Shown: positions 8,463-17,646, counted from the first letter of the stretch. The stretch is DNA of 37,556 bases from Muribaculaceae bacterium (GCA_017935045.1 JAGBIJ010000032.1:1-37556), one strand, 5' to 3'. The notes: generated by a model from the sequence alone, not told the origin. Translations and numbers: made by a program.

Positions 8463-10178
8463 ATGAATAAGCTCAAAACAGAACTCATAAATATTTGGAA
8501 AGAAGTATTCCAGGATGACGACGAGTATATTCGTCTTATCTATGACAATTATTTCTTTCCGGAATGTATTGAATATATACGCAACAATAATAAAATAGCC
8601 GCAGCGCTGACTGGAATACCATATAGGTTTAACTGTTCTGTCGTTGATAATTCATGCCATTATGATGCGGTCTCGCATACTAAATCTTCTTTAAATGGAA
8701 TTTATTTATGCGGATTATCCACATTACCCGCTTTTAGAAAACGTGGATTAATGTCGAAATTAATTTCAAATTCTATAGTTAATTCACATAATAAAGGCTT
8801 TGATTTTTCATTCTTAATTCCTGCTGATGATAAGTTAAGGGAGTATTATCGTAAGCATGATTATATTGATGTTTCCTTTAGAGGAAAGTATTTGCTATAT
8901 TCGGAGTCTCAGATTTCTCCATCTGTTGTCGAGAATGATTCTGTCGATACCCCTAATTATTATCCATTGAATATAAATCATAGATTCAATAATTATGCCT
9001 TATGTGAAATGTGTGTAGACAGTGATTTATATAAATTACTGAAGTATATATCCAGACATTGCGTTGATAATAAGGGCAACCTATTTGATAATTGTTCTAT
9101 TGATTATTGCATAAATCAATATTTCAAAGAGCGCGAGATATTGCAGCAATGCAATGATGATAATTTAATTGATGTATATAATATATTAGATTTAATTGAT
9201 AAGAATATATTATTATTTAATCTAAATTTTATTATTAGCAACATTATTTGTCTGTATAAATTATTTAAATCTAATAATGACAATAAGTATGGTAATCCTA
9301 TTTTGAGAATTAACCACACATTTAGCGATTATGTTAACGTGCTATATGAAAACCATATTAGCGGTAATAGTATTATATTATTATATAATGTAAAAAATAG
9401 TTCTATTGTAAGTGATAACAATGCAATAAAATGCGTACATTCATTTGAGAAATTTAATTATAAATTTAGATTTGACAAGTATCTTAAGCCGCTTGTTACG
9501 CCTATAGAATGTTTATCCAATGACGATCTATTTGTTAAAAAACTGAAGTATTGTGAACCTCTCGCTATGTTGTTCTGTTCTAATATTAGATGCAACGATG
9601 TGACCATTTGGACACTGCTTTCTGAATCAGAGGATTCTGAGATGGTTGCTCTTGAATTATTGAAATCAGTTCTTTACAATTCACCCTCGCTGACTTATTA
9701 TCGGAATGAGATCTCAAAAGAAAGTTCCGTTAGATTTAGGAGTCGGGCAGTACTTTCTTCAGCTTGGACCGGGGTAGAGGAAAAGCTCGTTCCGTACATT
9801 ATGATGCGGCCTTTGAATCTCTCCCACATTCTAAAAATCCTGGCTGACCGTACGTCTCTTGGCAAATTTTCAATTCTCGTCAAAGACGATTTGATTGCTG
9901 AAAACGACGGATTATATATGTCAGAAAATGGTACATTTTCATTTACTCCATCTGTAAATCTAAGTGAATCAGAGATTTATCAACTACGCGAAAGTATGGT
10001 AAAAACCTGTTCTAAGCCATTTTTTACGCCTTCCGAGCTGATAGCTTGTTTATGCTATAATCCCTTGAATTTCAGCTTAAAAACGGCTTCTAACGCGGTA
10101 TTTGAGATAAGGCGGCTTACTGCTTCAGATAATCTCTTTTCGGCATTTTCTTTTGATGCTTTCCTATTATTGGATTAA
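8463..10178 (+). CDS. Eis-like GNAT N-acetyltransferase, enlarged
   Basis: GNAT-fold acetyl-CoA-dependent acyltransferase, 571 aa. The acetyl-CoA site is visible at about residues 79-101, with GLSTLPAFRKRGLMSKLI matching the RxxGxG-type pyrophosphate loop. The next section (FLIPADDKLREYYRKHDY) is typical of Eis-related GNATs. The C-terminal third (MMRPLNLSHIL onward, then a beta-rich section ending FTPSELIACLC) resembles the sterol-carrier-like domain of Eis proteins. Typical relatives are about 400 aa. The extra length lies roughly at 170-370, which is Asn/Ile/Tyr-rich. Codon use is far more AT-rich than in the flanking housekeeping genes, consistent with horizontal acquisition. Substrate unknown; Eis itself acetylates amines and protein lysines. 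ATG follows a run of A and T; no standard promoter was found. Confidence 0.6.
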   Translation: MNKLKTELINIWKEVFQDDDEYIRLIYDNYFFPECIEYIRNNNKIAAALTGIPYRFNCSVVDNSCHYDAVSHTKSSLNGIYLCGLSTLPAFRKRGLMSKLISNSIVNSHNKGFDFSFLIPADDKLREYYRKHDYIDVSFRGKYLLYSESQISPSVVENDSVDTPNYYPLNINHRFNNYALCEMCVDSDLYKLLKYISRHCVDNKGNLFDNCSIDYCINQYFKEREILQQCNDDNLIDVYNILDLIDKNILLFNLNFIISNIICLYKLFKSNNDNKYGNPILRINHTFSDYVNVLYENHISGNSIILLYNVKNSSIVSDNNAIKCVHSFEKFNYKFRFDKYLKPLVTPIECLSNDDLFVKKLKYCEPLAMLFCSNIRCNDVTIWTLLSESEDSEMVALELLKSVLYNSPSLTYYRNEISKESSVRFRSRAVLSSAWTGVEEKLVPYIMMRPLNLSHILKILADRTSLGKFSILVKDDLIAENDGLYMSENGTFSFTPSVNLSESEIYQLRESMVKTCSKPFFTPSELIACLCYNPLNFSLKTASNAVFEIRRLTASDNLFSAFSFDAFLLLD

Positions 10179-11294
10179 TTATCTAATTGTTTCAGAAGTT
10201 AATTCAATATTCGTAGCAAAAATATGATAAATTATTCTTATTATTATGTTTAATAATAATTATAACTATTATCATATTATATGCTTATAGAAAGATGATA
10301 TATTATATTTATAAATTCATTATTATATTAATATCATGCTTGCGTGATTCTGAGAATTATTACAATAATTTAAATTTTAACCCTGAGACATTATTAGTTA
10401 TAGTGAACCAGCGAGTGGATTGGGGAATACTATGAAAAACGACCGTTTTAGCTCTGTTTTTACTTATTTGAACGAAAATTCAATATTTTAAATTTTGTGC
10501 GTAAATCACTTATTAGCAATGATTTGTTTAGTAAATTCAAGGCTGTTAACTCTCTGAGATTTGTTTGTAATTTACTATTCGGTAATTTACCCGTGAATTT
10601 CATCAGTAAATCAGGTTAACTCAGGCCGTCCATATCTTCTTTAGGTACCTGCAAGCTATAAATTCTCAAATCCCAGTTATAAGGGTACCTGGACTGCGAG
10701 AGAGTAGGGTAGTAGTTGGTCTATTTGGGAACAAATACTATATACGTAAGCAGAGTCATCGTTTCGTACATTAGAGTTTGTTTTACCAGCTTGAGATGCA
10801 AGACCTAAACGATTGGTCTTTTCTTCCAATCTATTATCCGTAGTACAACGGTTTCGGCCTGAATTTACAGATTGAGTTTGAGTTCATAAATTTTTCTTTT
10901 GCATACACTGAAAATTTAAAATTACATGTTGCATATCTGAATTTTAAGCTTACAAATACATATACATAGCGTATCATTCAATACCGTAAAGTTCTTGTTA
11001 CACCGGGTTTAAAAAAGCAAAACACAGACATTAACATTTATTTAGTATTAGTATAACATGCTTATTGCTAATGTAATAGCCTCTGTTGTTAAAGTGTTAA
11101 AACAATAAATTATCTCAAAGCGGACACCTCAGTTATATGGTGTCTGCTTTGAGGTATTATGTATCTAATATTCAACTTATTCCCATATATTCTCTTTATT
11201 ACTATTTAAGTATTGCAATTTTAAAAGCCAAACAATTTACAAATTCATTACATTCGCAAATTTGCTATTTCGTTTAAAAATTCTCCGAAATAAA
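10179..11294. other. 1.1-kb gene-free AT-rich stretch
   Basis: No reading frame of note on either strand. The first 200 bp are very AT-rich. From about 10400 to 10900 the composition is more even and includes GGTACC twice (about 10645-10690) with complementary TATAA/TTATA inside, so an RNA fold is possible. A strong hairpin sits at 11114-11153. I could not identify any known RNA family or tRNA here. Confidence 0.5.
11114..11153. terminator. Strong 15-bp hairpin, possible terminator
   Basis: Left arm 11114-11128 and right arm 11139-11153 pair over 15 positions with one G-U wobble in the plus-strand RNA, around a 10-nt AT-rich loop. No U tract follows on either strand. It could end an unrecognised transcript from the preceding gene-free kilobase, or be the fold of a small RNA. 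Confidence 0.55.
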
Positions 11295-11312
11295 TTTGCA
11301 GTTTGCAAAATT
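11256..11312. promoter_or_regulatory. Candidate operator of the XRE regulator
   Basis: A perfect palindrome GCAAATTTGC (11256-11265) is followed by AAATTTGCAGTTTGCAAA (11292-11309), which repeats the TTTGC/GCAAA half-sites over the -33 element. This placement suits autorepression by the adjacent HTH protein. This is inference from position and symmetry. Confidence 0.4.
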
Positions 11313-11325
11313 ATGATTACATTTG
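11295..11325 (+). promoter_or_regulatory. Promoter of the XRE regulator gene
   Basis: TTTG at 11295-11298, exactly 19 nt of spacer, then TACATTTG at 11318-11325. This is a textbook Bacteroidota promoter. Transcription would start near 11329, giving a leader of about 28 nt before the ATG at 11357. Confidence 0.7.
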
Positions 11326-11356
11326 CATATCCTTTCAGTAACACTATTTTAGCCCT

Positions 11357-11851
11357 ATGGAAGATCAAAATGTAGCTGTTCGTCTAAAACTCTTTATGGA
11401 ACACCTCGGACTGTCAAATTCTCAGTTCGCCGACACATGTTCCATTCCCCGTCCATCGCTCTCTCAGCTCCTCAGTGGTCGAAATAAGAAATTGAGTGAT
11501 GTGGTTGTGCGTCAGATTCACGAGGCCTTTCCGCAGCTCTCTGTCCTGTGGCTTATGTTCGGTGAGGGCCAGATGTTGGTTGATAGCCCTGCCGATCCCT
11601 CTTTAGCTTCTGACGCGGCTAAATTCATGGGTAATGGGCAGGTTTCTGCTTCCGGCGCAAACCTCAACGGCTCAACAGACACTGATTTTACCTCTAATCA
11701 CTCTGATAATATTAGAGTTAGCCATGATTTTCCTGCTATGCTCTCGGCGTCTCAAATAGAAAAAAAGGAGCCTCCTGCGCGTAAAGTCATATCTATTACA
11801 ATTTTTTATGATGATAATAGCTATGAAATATTCAAACCATCTAAACAGTAA
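11357..11851 (+). CDS. XRE-type helix-turn-helix transcriptional regulator
   Basis: DNA-binding repressor-like protein, 164 aa. An XRE helix-turn-helix occupies about residues 7-60 (QFADTCSIPRPSLSQLLSGR covers the recognition region) and is followed by LWLMFGEGQML. That ending is common in Bacteroidota repressors of phage or mobile elements. Residues 80-135 are Ser/Asn/Asp-rich and probably flexible. A short conserved-looking end, KVISITIFYDDNSYEIFKP, may be a partner or oligomer contact. It has its own promoter with palindromes over it, so autoregulation is likely. It borders the AT-rich accessory stretch, but no integrase or other phage gene is visible, so its target is unknown. Confidence 0.75.
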   Translation: MEDQNVAVRLKLFMEHLGLSNSQFADTCSIPRPSLSQLLSGRNKKLSDVVVRQIHEAFPQLSVLWLMFGEGQMLVDSPADPSLASDAAKFMGNGQVSASGANLNGSTDTDFTSNHSDNIRVSHDFPAMLSASQIEKKEPPARKVISITIFYDDNSYEIFKPSKQ

Positions 11852-12190
11852 ATTCAATTTTATTCAATCATTAAGACTGAGTGCATTTTCAACTATTTTC
11901 ATAGCTTTCTTCGTCCTTATCCATTTTGTCCATTTTTCTTATTCGGTCGTTGGTTGTGAGGCAATTTAGAGGCTGTTTAAAAACAAATGTAAATTAACCA
12001 TCCTTCCGGTTCTTCCATAGTAGTAACTTTATTGAGCTTATACAGGCCATTCATATTATTTTCGCCTTGCGTCCGTAGCGCACACACTCTCTGTATCTTT
12101 TTTCGTATTCCTATCCTCTTAATCCGGTTTGCCCTCTCCCACTCGTTTGTTCACTCCTGGTGCATGTCCCTTGCATTGTAATCGTCCGAT
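11852..12190. other. Gene-free pyrimidine-rich gap
   Basis: No gene seen. The plus strand from about 11880 to 12170 is rich in C and T, like the stretch at 6560-7240. The string GAGGCTGTTTAAAAAC near 11970 resembles ends of some insertion sequences, but there is no partner end or transposase. The gap runs into the ddl promoter. Confidence 0.5.
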
Positions 12191-12221
12191 TTTGCCGCGT
12201 TGATTTTTTTTTGTAATTTTG
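12191..12221 (+). promoter_or_regulatory. Promoter of ddl
   Basis: TTTG at 12191-12194, a 19-nt spacer, and TAATTTTG at 12214-12221. The predicted start near 12225 gives a leader of about 100 nt. Only 89 bp without a clear second promoter separate ddl from ileS, so this may drive both. Confidence 0.7.
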
Positions 12222-12327
12222 TGCTTTAAAGGTACGCGCGCGTGCGTATACCTATTCTTCTAATTCAACCTCTTAATTTTAGAGGAATCATATTTGAATA
12301 TTCATTTTATGATTCCGTGGTCCAAAA

Positions 12328-13524
12328 ATGAAAACTAATGTAGCAGTATTCTTTGGTGGCAGAAGTGTTGAGCATGAAATTTCTGTGATTTCAGCTCTAC
12401 AGGCCATCAATGCGATGAATAAAGAAAAGTATAACGTCATCCCGGTATATATTTCAAAACAAGGCCGCTGGTTTACCGGCGCTCCCCTGCTTGAGATTCG
12501 CAACTATAGAGACATGGACGCTCTTACGGCGCAATGCACCGAGGTCTTCATGCGTCCTGAGTATGGAGATTATAATCTTTATAAAGCCGAGGTTGCGCGT
12601 TTTGCTAAAAAGAATACTATAATTTCTGAACTTCACGTTGTACTTCCTGTCCTCCACGGCACTAATGGAGAAGACGGCGTTTTCGAAGGATTGCTTGAGA
12701 CTATAGGTATTCCTTTTGCCGGCTGCAATACCCTCTCGTCAGCCAACGGCATGGACAAGATTACCATGAAGATGATACTTCGTGAGAGCGGTATTCTCGT
12801 GGTGGATTATGTCTGGTTTACCGACCGCCAGTGGTTCACTCAGAAAGACGAGCTGATTAAAAAAATTGAAGACACTCTCGGCTATCCTGTGATAGTCAAG
12901 CCAGCCAATCTCGGCTCAAGTGTCGGTATCGGCAAGGCAGCCGACCGGCAGCAGCTGATTGAAAAAATTGACAATGCCGAGCGCTTCTCCCAGCGTATAA
13001 TAGTTGAACATCTCGTCGAGCAGCTCAAGGAGATAAATTGCTCCGTGCTTGGCGATGCCGACGACCATCAGAGCAGTGTCTGCGAAGAACCCATCAAGAC
13101 CGGAGACTTCCTTTCTTACGAAGACAAATACATGGGAGGCACAAAGAGTACACAAGGCATGCAGGCGAGTGAAAAACGAATTCCCGCTCTGCTCCCCGAT
13201 GAAGTTAGCGAGCGCATCCGTCACATAGCAGGCGAGACATTCCGTGTACTTTCATGTCATGGCGTCAGCCGAGTCGATGTGATGATTGATGAAAAAGACG
13301 GTCAAGTATATGTAAACGAAATCAACACCATTCCAGGCTCGCTTTCCTTCTATCTTTGGGAAGCGTCAGGCATAACTTTTGAATCTCTCATGGATCGTCT
13401 TGTCGCTCTCGCTCTCAAACGCAAGCGTGATATTGATCGTAAGACATTCTCATACGACTCCAATATTTTCGCCCTCGGCGGTGGAGTCAAAGGAGCGAAA
13501 GGCGCCAAAGGAAGCAAATTCTGA
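12328..13524 (+). CDS. ddl: D-alanine--D-alanine ligase family protein
   Basis: ATP-grasp ligase, 398 aa, that joins two D-alanines for peptidoglycan precursor synthesis in the cytosol. The N-terminal Ddl signature FFGGRSVEHEISVISA is intact. The ATP-grasp core includes PVIVKPANLGSSVG, and the Mg-binding end VYVNEINTIPGSLS is complete. SYEDKYMGG matches the omega-loop region, where Lys-Tyr is typical of D-Ala rather than D-lactate ligases. The protein is longer than the usual 300-370 aa and ends in a glycine/lysine tail (GGGVKGAKGAKGSKF) that looks unstructured. ATG start after an A-rich run; ileS follows 89 bp downstream. A vancomycin-resistance type ligase is unlikely, since no vanH/vanX neighbours are present. 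Confidence 0.88.
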   Translation: MKTNVAVFFGGRSVEHEISVISALQAINAMNKEKYNVIPVYISKQGRWFTGAPLLEIRNYRDMDALTAQCTEVFMRPEYGDYNLYKAEVARFAKKNTIISELHVVLPVLHGTNGEDGVFEGLLETIGIPFAGCNTLSSANGMDKITMKMILRESGILVVDYVWFTDRQWFTQKDELIKKIEDTLGYPVIVKPANLGSSVGIGKAADRQQLIEKIDNAERFSQRIIVEHLVEQLKEINCSVLGDADDHQSSVCEEPIKTGDFLSYEDKYMGGTKSTQGMQASEKRIPALLPDEVSERIRHIAGETFRVLSCHGVSRVDVMIDEKDGQVYVNEINTIPGSLSFYLWEASGITFESLMDRLVALALKRKRDIDRKTFSYDSNIFALGGGVKGAKGAKGSKF

Positions 13525-13613
13525 GTCCGGCTCCGCGACACAGTCTTCTCGCACAATAGTCCCTCTTACGACGGGTGCAGTGCGACACATAATTTGAAAA
13601 GAAAGTATTATAT

Positions 13614-16600
13614 ATGAAATTCAAAGAATACAGCGGACAGCTCTCCCTGTCCGACATCAACCGTCAGATGCTGCAGATCTGGGATGCCAGAAATCTTTTC
13701 CACGCCAGCATGACAGAACGCGAGGGCTGCCCCTCGTTCGTCTTCTACGAGGGGCCGCCCTCAGCCAACGGTATGCCCGGCATACACCACGTCATGGCTC
13801 GTACCATCAAGGATGTCTTCTGTCGCTACAAGACCATGAAAGGCTTCCATGTAAAGCGCAAGGCAGGATGGGATACCCATGGCCTTCCCGTCGAGCTGGG
13901 AGTCGAGAAGAATCTCGGCATTACCAAAGAAGATATAGGCACCAGGATTTCCGTAGATGACTACAACGCTGCCTGCCGCCGCGAGGTTATGAAGTATACC
14001 AAAGAATGGACCGACCTTACCCACCAGATGGGTTATTGGGTCGACCTTGAAAATCCCTACATAACCTACGACAACCGCTACATAGAAAGTGTGTGGTGGC
14101 TGCTGCGTCAGCTCTACGACAAGGGCTATCTCTACAAAGGCTACACAATCCAGCCATACTCACCGGCTGCCGGCACAGGCCTCAGCTCCCACGAGCTCAA
14201 CCAGCCCGGCTGCTATCGTGATGTCAAGGACACCACCGTTACCGCCCTATTTACAATACTCGACCCCAGACCTGAGATGACGGGATGGGGCACACCCTCT
14301 TTTGTCGCCTGGACCACTACACCCTGGACCCTCCCGTCCAATACGGCCCTCTGCGTCGGCCCGGCCATCCGTTACTGCGCCGTCCGTACATACAATCCCT
14401 ACAACGGCGACAAGATTACTATCGTCATAGCGAAAGACCGTATCGGAGCTTATCTCAAGCCTGAAGGCGCGGAGCTGCCCCTTGAGTCCTACGCTCAGGG
14501 CGACAAGATTGTGCCTTGGCGCATCGTGGCCGAATACTCCGCCGCCGATATCATCGGCATGCGTTACGCGCAGCTTATGCCCTGGGTAAAGCCCGTCGAA
14601 AAACTGACAGACCTCTCGGCTCCCTATGTCAAGGAAGCCGCCCAGGCCGAGCCTGAACGCGTATTTGAGGTGGGCGCTGACCGTTTCGTGCGTCTCGATG
14701 ACCACGCTTTCCGAGTTATCCCCGGCGACTACGTGACGACTGAAGACGGCACCGGCATCGTCCACATCGCACCTACCTTCGGCGCCGACGACGCCAAAGT
14801 GGCCAAAGCTGCAGACATACCCTCCCTCTTTATGATCGACAGTCAGGGCGATACGCGTCCCATGGTCGATCTGCAAGGCAAATATTATGATATCGACGAC
14901 CTCGCCCCGGCATTTGTCAGCGCATGTGTCGACGTGCCTCTCTATTCCCGCCATGCCGGCGAATATGTAAAGAATGCCTACGATCCCCGATTCAATCCCG
15001 ACGGGAAATACGATGCAAAGGCCGCTGAAAAAGCCGAAGACCTCAATATATATATATGTATGGAGATGAAGCAGGCCGGCTCCGCCTTCCGCATCGAGAA
15101 GCATGTCCACAACTATCCTCACTGCTGGCGAACCGACAAGCCCGTGCTATACTATCCCCTCGATTCCTGGTTTGTACGCACTACCGCCTCGCGTGAGCGA
15201 CTCATGGAACTCAACGACACCATCAAGTGGAAACCGGCCTCCACAGGCACCGGACGTTTCGGCAAATGGCTTGAGAATCTTCAGGACTGGAATCTTTCCC
15301 GCTCCCGCTACTGGGGTACGCCTCTGCCTATATGGCGCACGGAAGACGGCAAGGAGCAGCTGTGTATCGGCTCTTTCGCCGAACTCTCCGATGCCATAGA
15401 CCGTAGCGTAGAGGCTGGATTCATGCCCTCCAACCCGCTCACGGACAAAGGCTTCAAGCCTGGAGTGATGACTGCGGAGAATTATGCTGTTATCGACATC
15501 CACCGTCCCTACGTCGACGATATAGTCCTGGTCAGCCCGTCCGGTCGTCCCATGCGCCGCGAGACAGACCTGATCGACGTATGGTTTGACTCTGGAGCCA
15601 TGCCTTACGCCCAGATTCACTATCCATTCGAGAATAAAGAGGTATTCGACTCCCGCGAGGTATACCCCGCCGATTTCATAGCCGAAGGTGTCGACCAGAC
15701 CCGCGGCTGGTTCTATACGCTCCATGCCATAGCCGGCATGGTCTTCGATACAGTGTCATACAAGGCCGTCATCTCCAACGGACTCGTACTCGATAAGAAC
15801 GGCAACAAGATGTCCAAGCGCCTCGGCAACGCTGTCGACCCCTTCCAGGCTCTCGACCGCTTCGGCTCCGACCCGGTCCGCTGGTATATGATTGAGAACT
15901 CTCAGCCCTGGGACAACCTCAAGTACGACGACCTCGGTGTGAAAGAAGTCTCCGGAAAGCTCTTCGGCACACTTTACAACACCTACAAGTTCTTCTCTCT
16001 TTACGCCAATGTCGATGGCTTTACAGCCGCAGAGCCGCAGATACCATATAAGGATCGTCCCGAAATCGACCGCTGGATTCTCTCCCTGCTCGGCACTCTG
16101 GTCAAGGACGTGGATGCCGCCCTCGACGACTACGAGCCTACCCGCGCCGCCCGAGCTATTTCCGAGTTCGTAGGCGACAATCTCTCCAACTGGTATGTCC
16201 GTCTCAACCGCAAGCGCTTCTGGACCGGAGCCATGACTCCCGACAAGCTTTCGGCCTATCAGACTCTCTATACCTGTCTGAAGACCGTCGCCCTGCTCAT
16301 GGCGCCGATAGCGCCTTTCTACGCCGACCGCCTTTACGCCGACCTGATGGCTCCCGTGACCGGCGACGAATATACTCCTGTCCACCTCGCCCTTTTCCCC
16401 GAAGCCGACGAATCTCATATCGACAAGGCTCTGGAGCGTCAGATGCGTTTGGCTCAGGATATTACCAGCGCTGTCCTTGCATTGCGCCGCAAGGTCTCGA
16501 TTAAGGTGCGTCAGCCGCTCCAGACCCTGCTTGTCCCCGTGCCTACGCCCGAGCAGGGCGCGATGGTCGAGGCTATGAAGCAGCTCATCGCATCCGAAGT

Positions 16601-17177
16601 CAACGTTAAGGAAATCAAGATTGTAGCTGCCGGAGAGAGCGGTCTTGTAAAGCGCGTTAAAGCCGACTTCAAGAAGCTCGGCCCCCGCTTTGGCAAGGTA
16701 ATGAAGCAACTCGGCGCAGCCATAAAGTCCATGTCACAGGAGCAGATAGCTGTTCTGGAAAGTCAGGGCTCTGTCTGCTTCTCCGAAATCGAAGGCAATC
16801 CCTGTGTCACGCTTGACGATGTCGAGATTCTTGCCGAGGATATCCCCGGATGGCTTACCGGCGGCGCCGGCGACCTCACGGTGGCCCTCGACATTACCGT
16901 GACCGACGCTCTGCGCGACGAGGGCATAGCCCGTGAGCTGGTAAACCGTATTCAGAACATTCGCAAGGACTCAGACTTCGAGATTACCGACCGTGTCCGT
17001 GTCCGCCTGACCCACGCTCCCGAGACTGATTCTGCCGTTGCCGCTTACGGCAGCTACATCGCCTCCCAGGTATTGGCGGACTCTATCGAAATCGTAGACT
17101 CCATCGCCGCCGGCCCGGCTCTCCAGGCGCTTGATATCGACGGAATCAAAGTCGACGTGGAGGTACTCAAAGTCTGA
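13614..17177 (+). CDS. ileS: Isoleucyl-tRNA synthetase
   Basis: Class Ia aminoacyl-tRNA synthetase charging tRNA-Ile, 1187 aa. The HIGH-like motif is GIHH near residues 53-56, and KMSKR is at about 732-736 followed by LGN. The Rossmann core, the editing insertion (TTTPWTLPSNTALCVG) and the C-terminal anticodon-binding region are all present. At nearly 1190 residues it resembles the longer eukaryote-like IleS2 branch more than the 930-residue E. coli enzyme. IleS2 enzymes are generally less sensitive to mupirocin (established for the branch, inferred here). No T-box leader was seen, as expected outside Firmicutes. A GC-rich hairpin follows the stop at 17198-17237. Confidence 0.95.
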   Translation: MKFKEYSGQLSLSDINRQMLQIWDARNLFHASMTEREGCPSFVFYEGPPSANGMPGIHHVMARTIKDVFCRYKTMKGFHVKRKAGWDTHGLPVELGVEKNLGITKEDIGTRISVDDYNAACRREVMKYTKEWTDLTHQMGYWVDLENPYITYDNRYIESVWWLLRQLYDKGYLYKGYTIQPYSPAAGTGLSSHELNQPGCYRDVKDTTVTALFTILDPRPEMTGWGTPSFVAWTTTPWTLPSNTALCVGPAIRYCAVRTYNPYNGDKITIVIAKDRIGAYLKPEGAELPLESYAQGDKIVPWRIVAEYSAADIIGMRYAQLMPWVKPVEKLTDLSAPYVKEAAQAEPERVFEVGADRFVRLDDHAFRVIPGDYVTTEDGTGIVHIAPTFGADDAKVAKAADIPSLFMIDSQGDTRPMVDLQGKYYDIDDLAPAFVSACVDVPLYSRHAGEYVKNAYDPRFNPDGKYDAKAAEKAEDLNIYICMEMKQAGSAFRIEKHVHNYPHCWRTDKPVLYYPLDSWFVRTTASRERLMELNDTIKWKPASTGTGRFGKWLENLQDWNLSRSRYWGTPLPIWRTEDGKEQLCIGSFAELSDAIDRSVEAGFMPSNPLTDKGFKPGVMTAENYAVIDIHRPYVDDIVLVSPSGRPMRRETDLIDVWFDSGAMPYAQIHYPFENKEVFDSREVYPADFIAEGVDQTRGWFYTLHAIAGMVFDTVSYKAVISNGLVLDKNGNKMSKRLGNAVDPFQALDRFGSDPVRWYMIENSQPWDNLKYDDLGVKEVSGKLFGTLYNTYKFFSLYANVDGFTAAEPQIPYKDRPEIDRWILSLLGTLVKDVDAALDDYEPTRAARAISEFVGDNLSNWYVRLNRKRFWTGAMTPDKLSAYQTLYTCLKTVALLMAPIAPFYADRLYADLMAPVTGDEYTPVHLALFPEADESHIDKALERQMRLAQDITSAVLALRRKVSIKVRQPLQTLLVPVPTPEQGAMVEAMKQLIASEVNVKEIKIVAAGESGLVKRVKADFKKLGPRFGKVMKQLGAAIKSMSQEQIAVLESQGSVCFSEIEGNPCVTLDDVEILAEDIPGWLTGGAGDLTVALDITVTDALRDEGIARELVNRIQNIRKDSDFEITDRVRVRLTHAPETDSAVAAYGSYIASQVLADSIEIVDSIAAGPALQALDIDGIKVDVEVLKV

Positions 17178-17197
17178 TCCGGGTTTTCTTGTCATAG

Positions 17198-17237
17198 CGC
17201 GGGCGGCGGCGCGCAAACATTCATGCCGCCGTCCGCG
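17198..17237 (+). terminator. GC-rich hairpin after ileS
   Basis: A 12-bp stem (17198-17209 with 17226-17237, one G-U wobble) encloses a 16-nt loop. It lies 21 bp after the ileS stop and 38 bp before the next start. No U tract follows, so it may be an inefficient terminator or an RNA-stability element between ileS and the DksA-family gene. Confidence 0.5.
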
Positions 17238-17275
17238 TTAAATAAGAAAAATTACCCTAAACAATATTTAAGACG

Positions 17276-17644
17276 ATGACTGAAAAGACAAGATATACCG
17301 ACCTGGAGCTTGAAGAATTCCGTACATTGGTGCAGACCAAACTTGACAAGGCGCTTGCCGAATACGAGACACTGCGATCGCTGGTTGTCAATGATTCTGA
17401 CAACAGCGATTCTGACACAGCCCCTACGTTCAAGGCCCTGGAAGAAGGCGCCAACACTTACGGCAAGGAGGAAGCTGTGCGTCTGGCACGCCGGCAGGCC
17501 GACTTCATCGCCAAACTGCGTGCAGCGCTGGTGCGCATTGACAATAAGACGTACGGCATCTGCCGCGTTACCGGTAAACTCATCCCCAAGGAGAGACTGC
17601 GCGCTGTGCCTCATGCCACCCTCTCCATAGACGCAAAACGATAG
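17276..17644 (+). CDS. TraR/DksA family protein with degenerate zinc finger
   Basis: Small coiled-coil regulator of the DksA/TraR family, 122 aa. Residues 8-40 and 55-90 should form the antiparallel coiled coil. The C-terminal zinc-finger part reads YGICRVTGKLIPKERL, where C4-type DksA has four cysteines; only one Cys remains, as is usual in Bacteroidota versions. DksA relatives insert into the RNA polymerase secondary channel and act with ppGpp. The acidic tip residues that E. coli DksA uses are not obvious here, so the mechanism may differ. lspA begins 2 bp after the stop, so the two are almost certainly cotranscribed. Confidence 0.82.
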   Translation: MTEKTRYTDLELEEFRTLVQTKLDKALAEYETLRSLVVNDSDNSDSDTAPTFKALEEGANTYGKEEAVRLARRQADFIAKLRAALVRIDNKTYGICRVTGKLIPKERLRAVPHATLSIDAKR

Positions 17645-17646
17645 AC

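Noticed and set aside
10380-11110. tRNA or known structural RNA
   Set aside because: I searched by eye for T-loop (GTTCGA) and cloverleaf pairings and for familiar 6S or tmRNA features and found none.
11965-11990. Insertion sequence end (GAGGCTGTTTAAAAAC); a similar AGAAGCTGTCTAAC near 19752
   Set aside because: No inverse partner, target duplication or transposase is visible. The match is short and from memory only.
13525-13613. Separate promoter for ileS
   Set aside because: The nearest candidate, ATAATTTG, misses the TAnnTTTG register by one base, so I cannot support it. Readthrough from ddl is equally possible.
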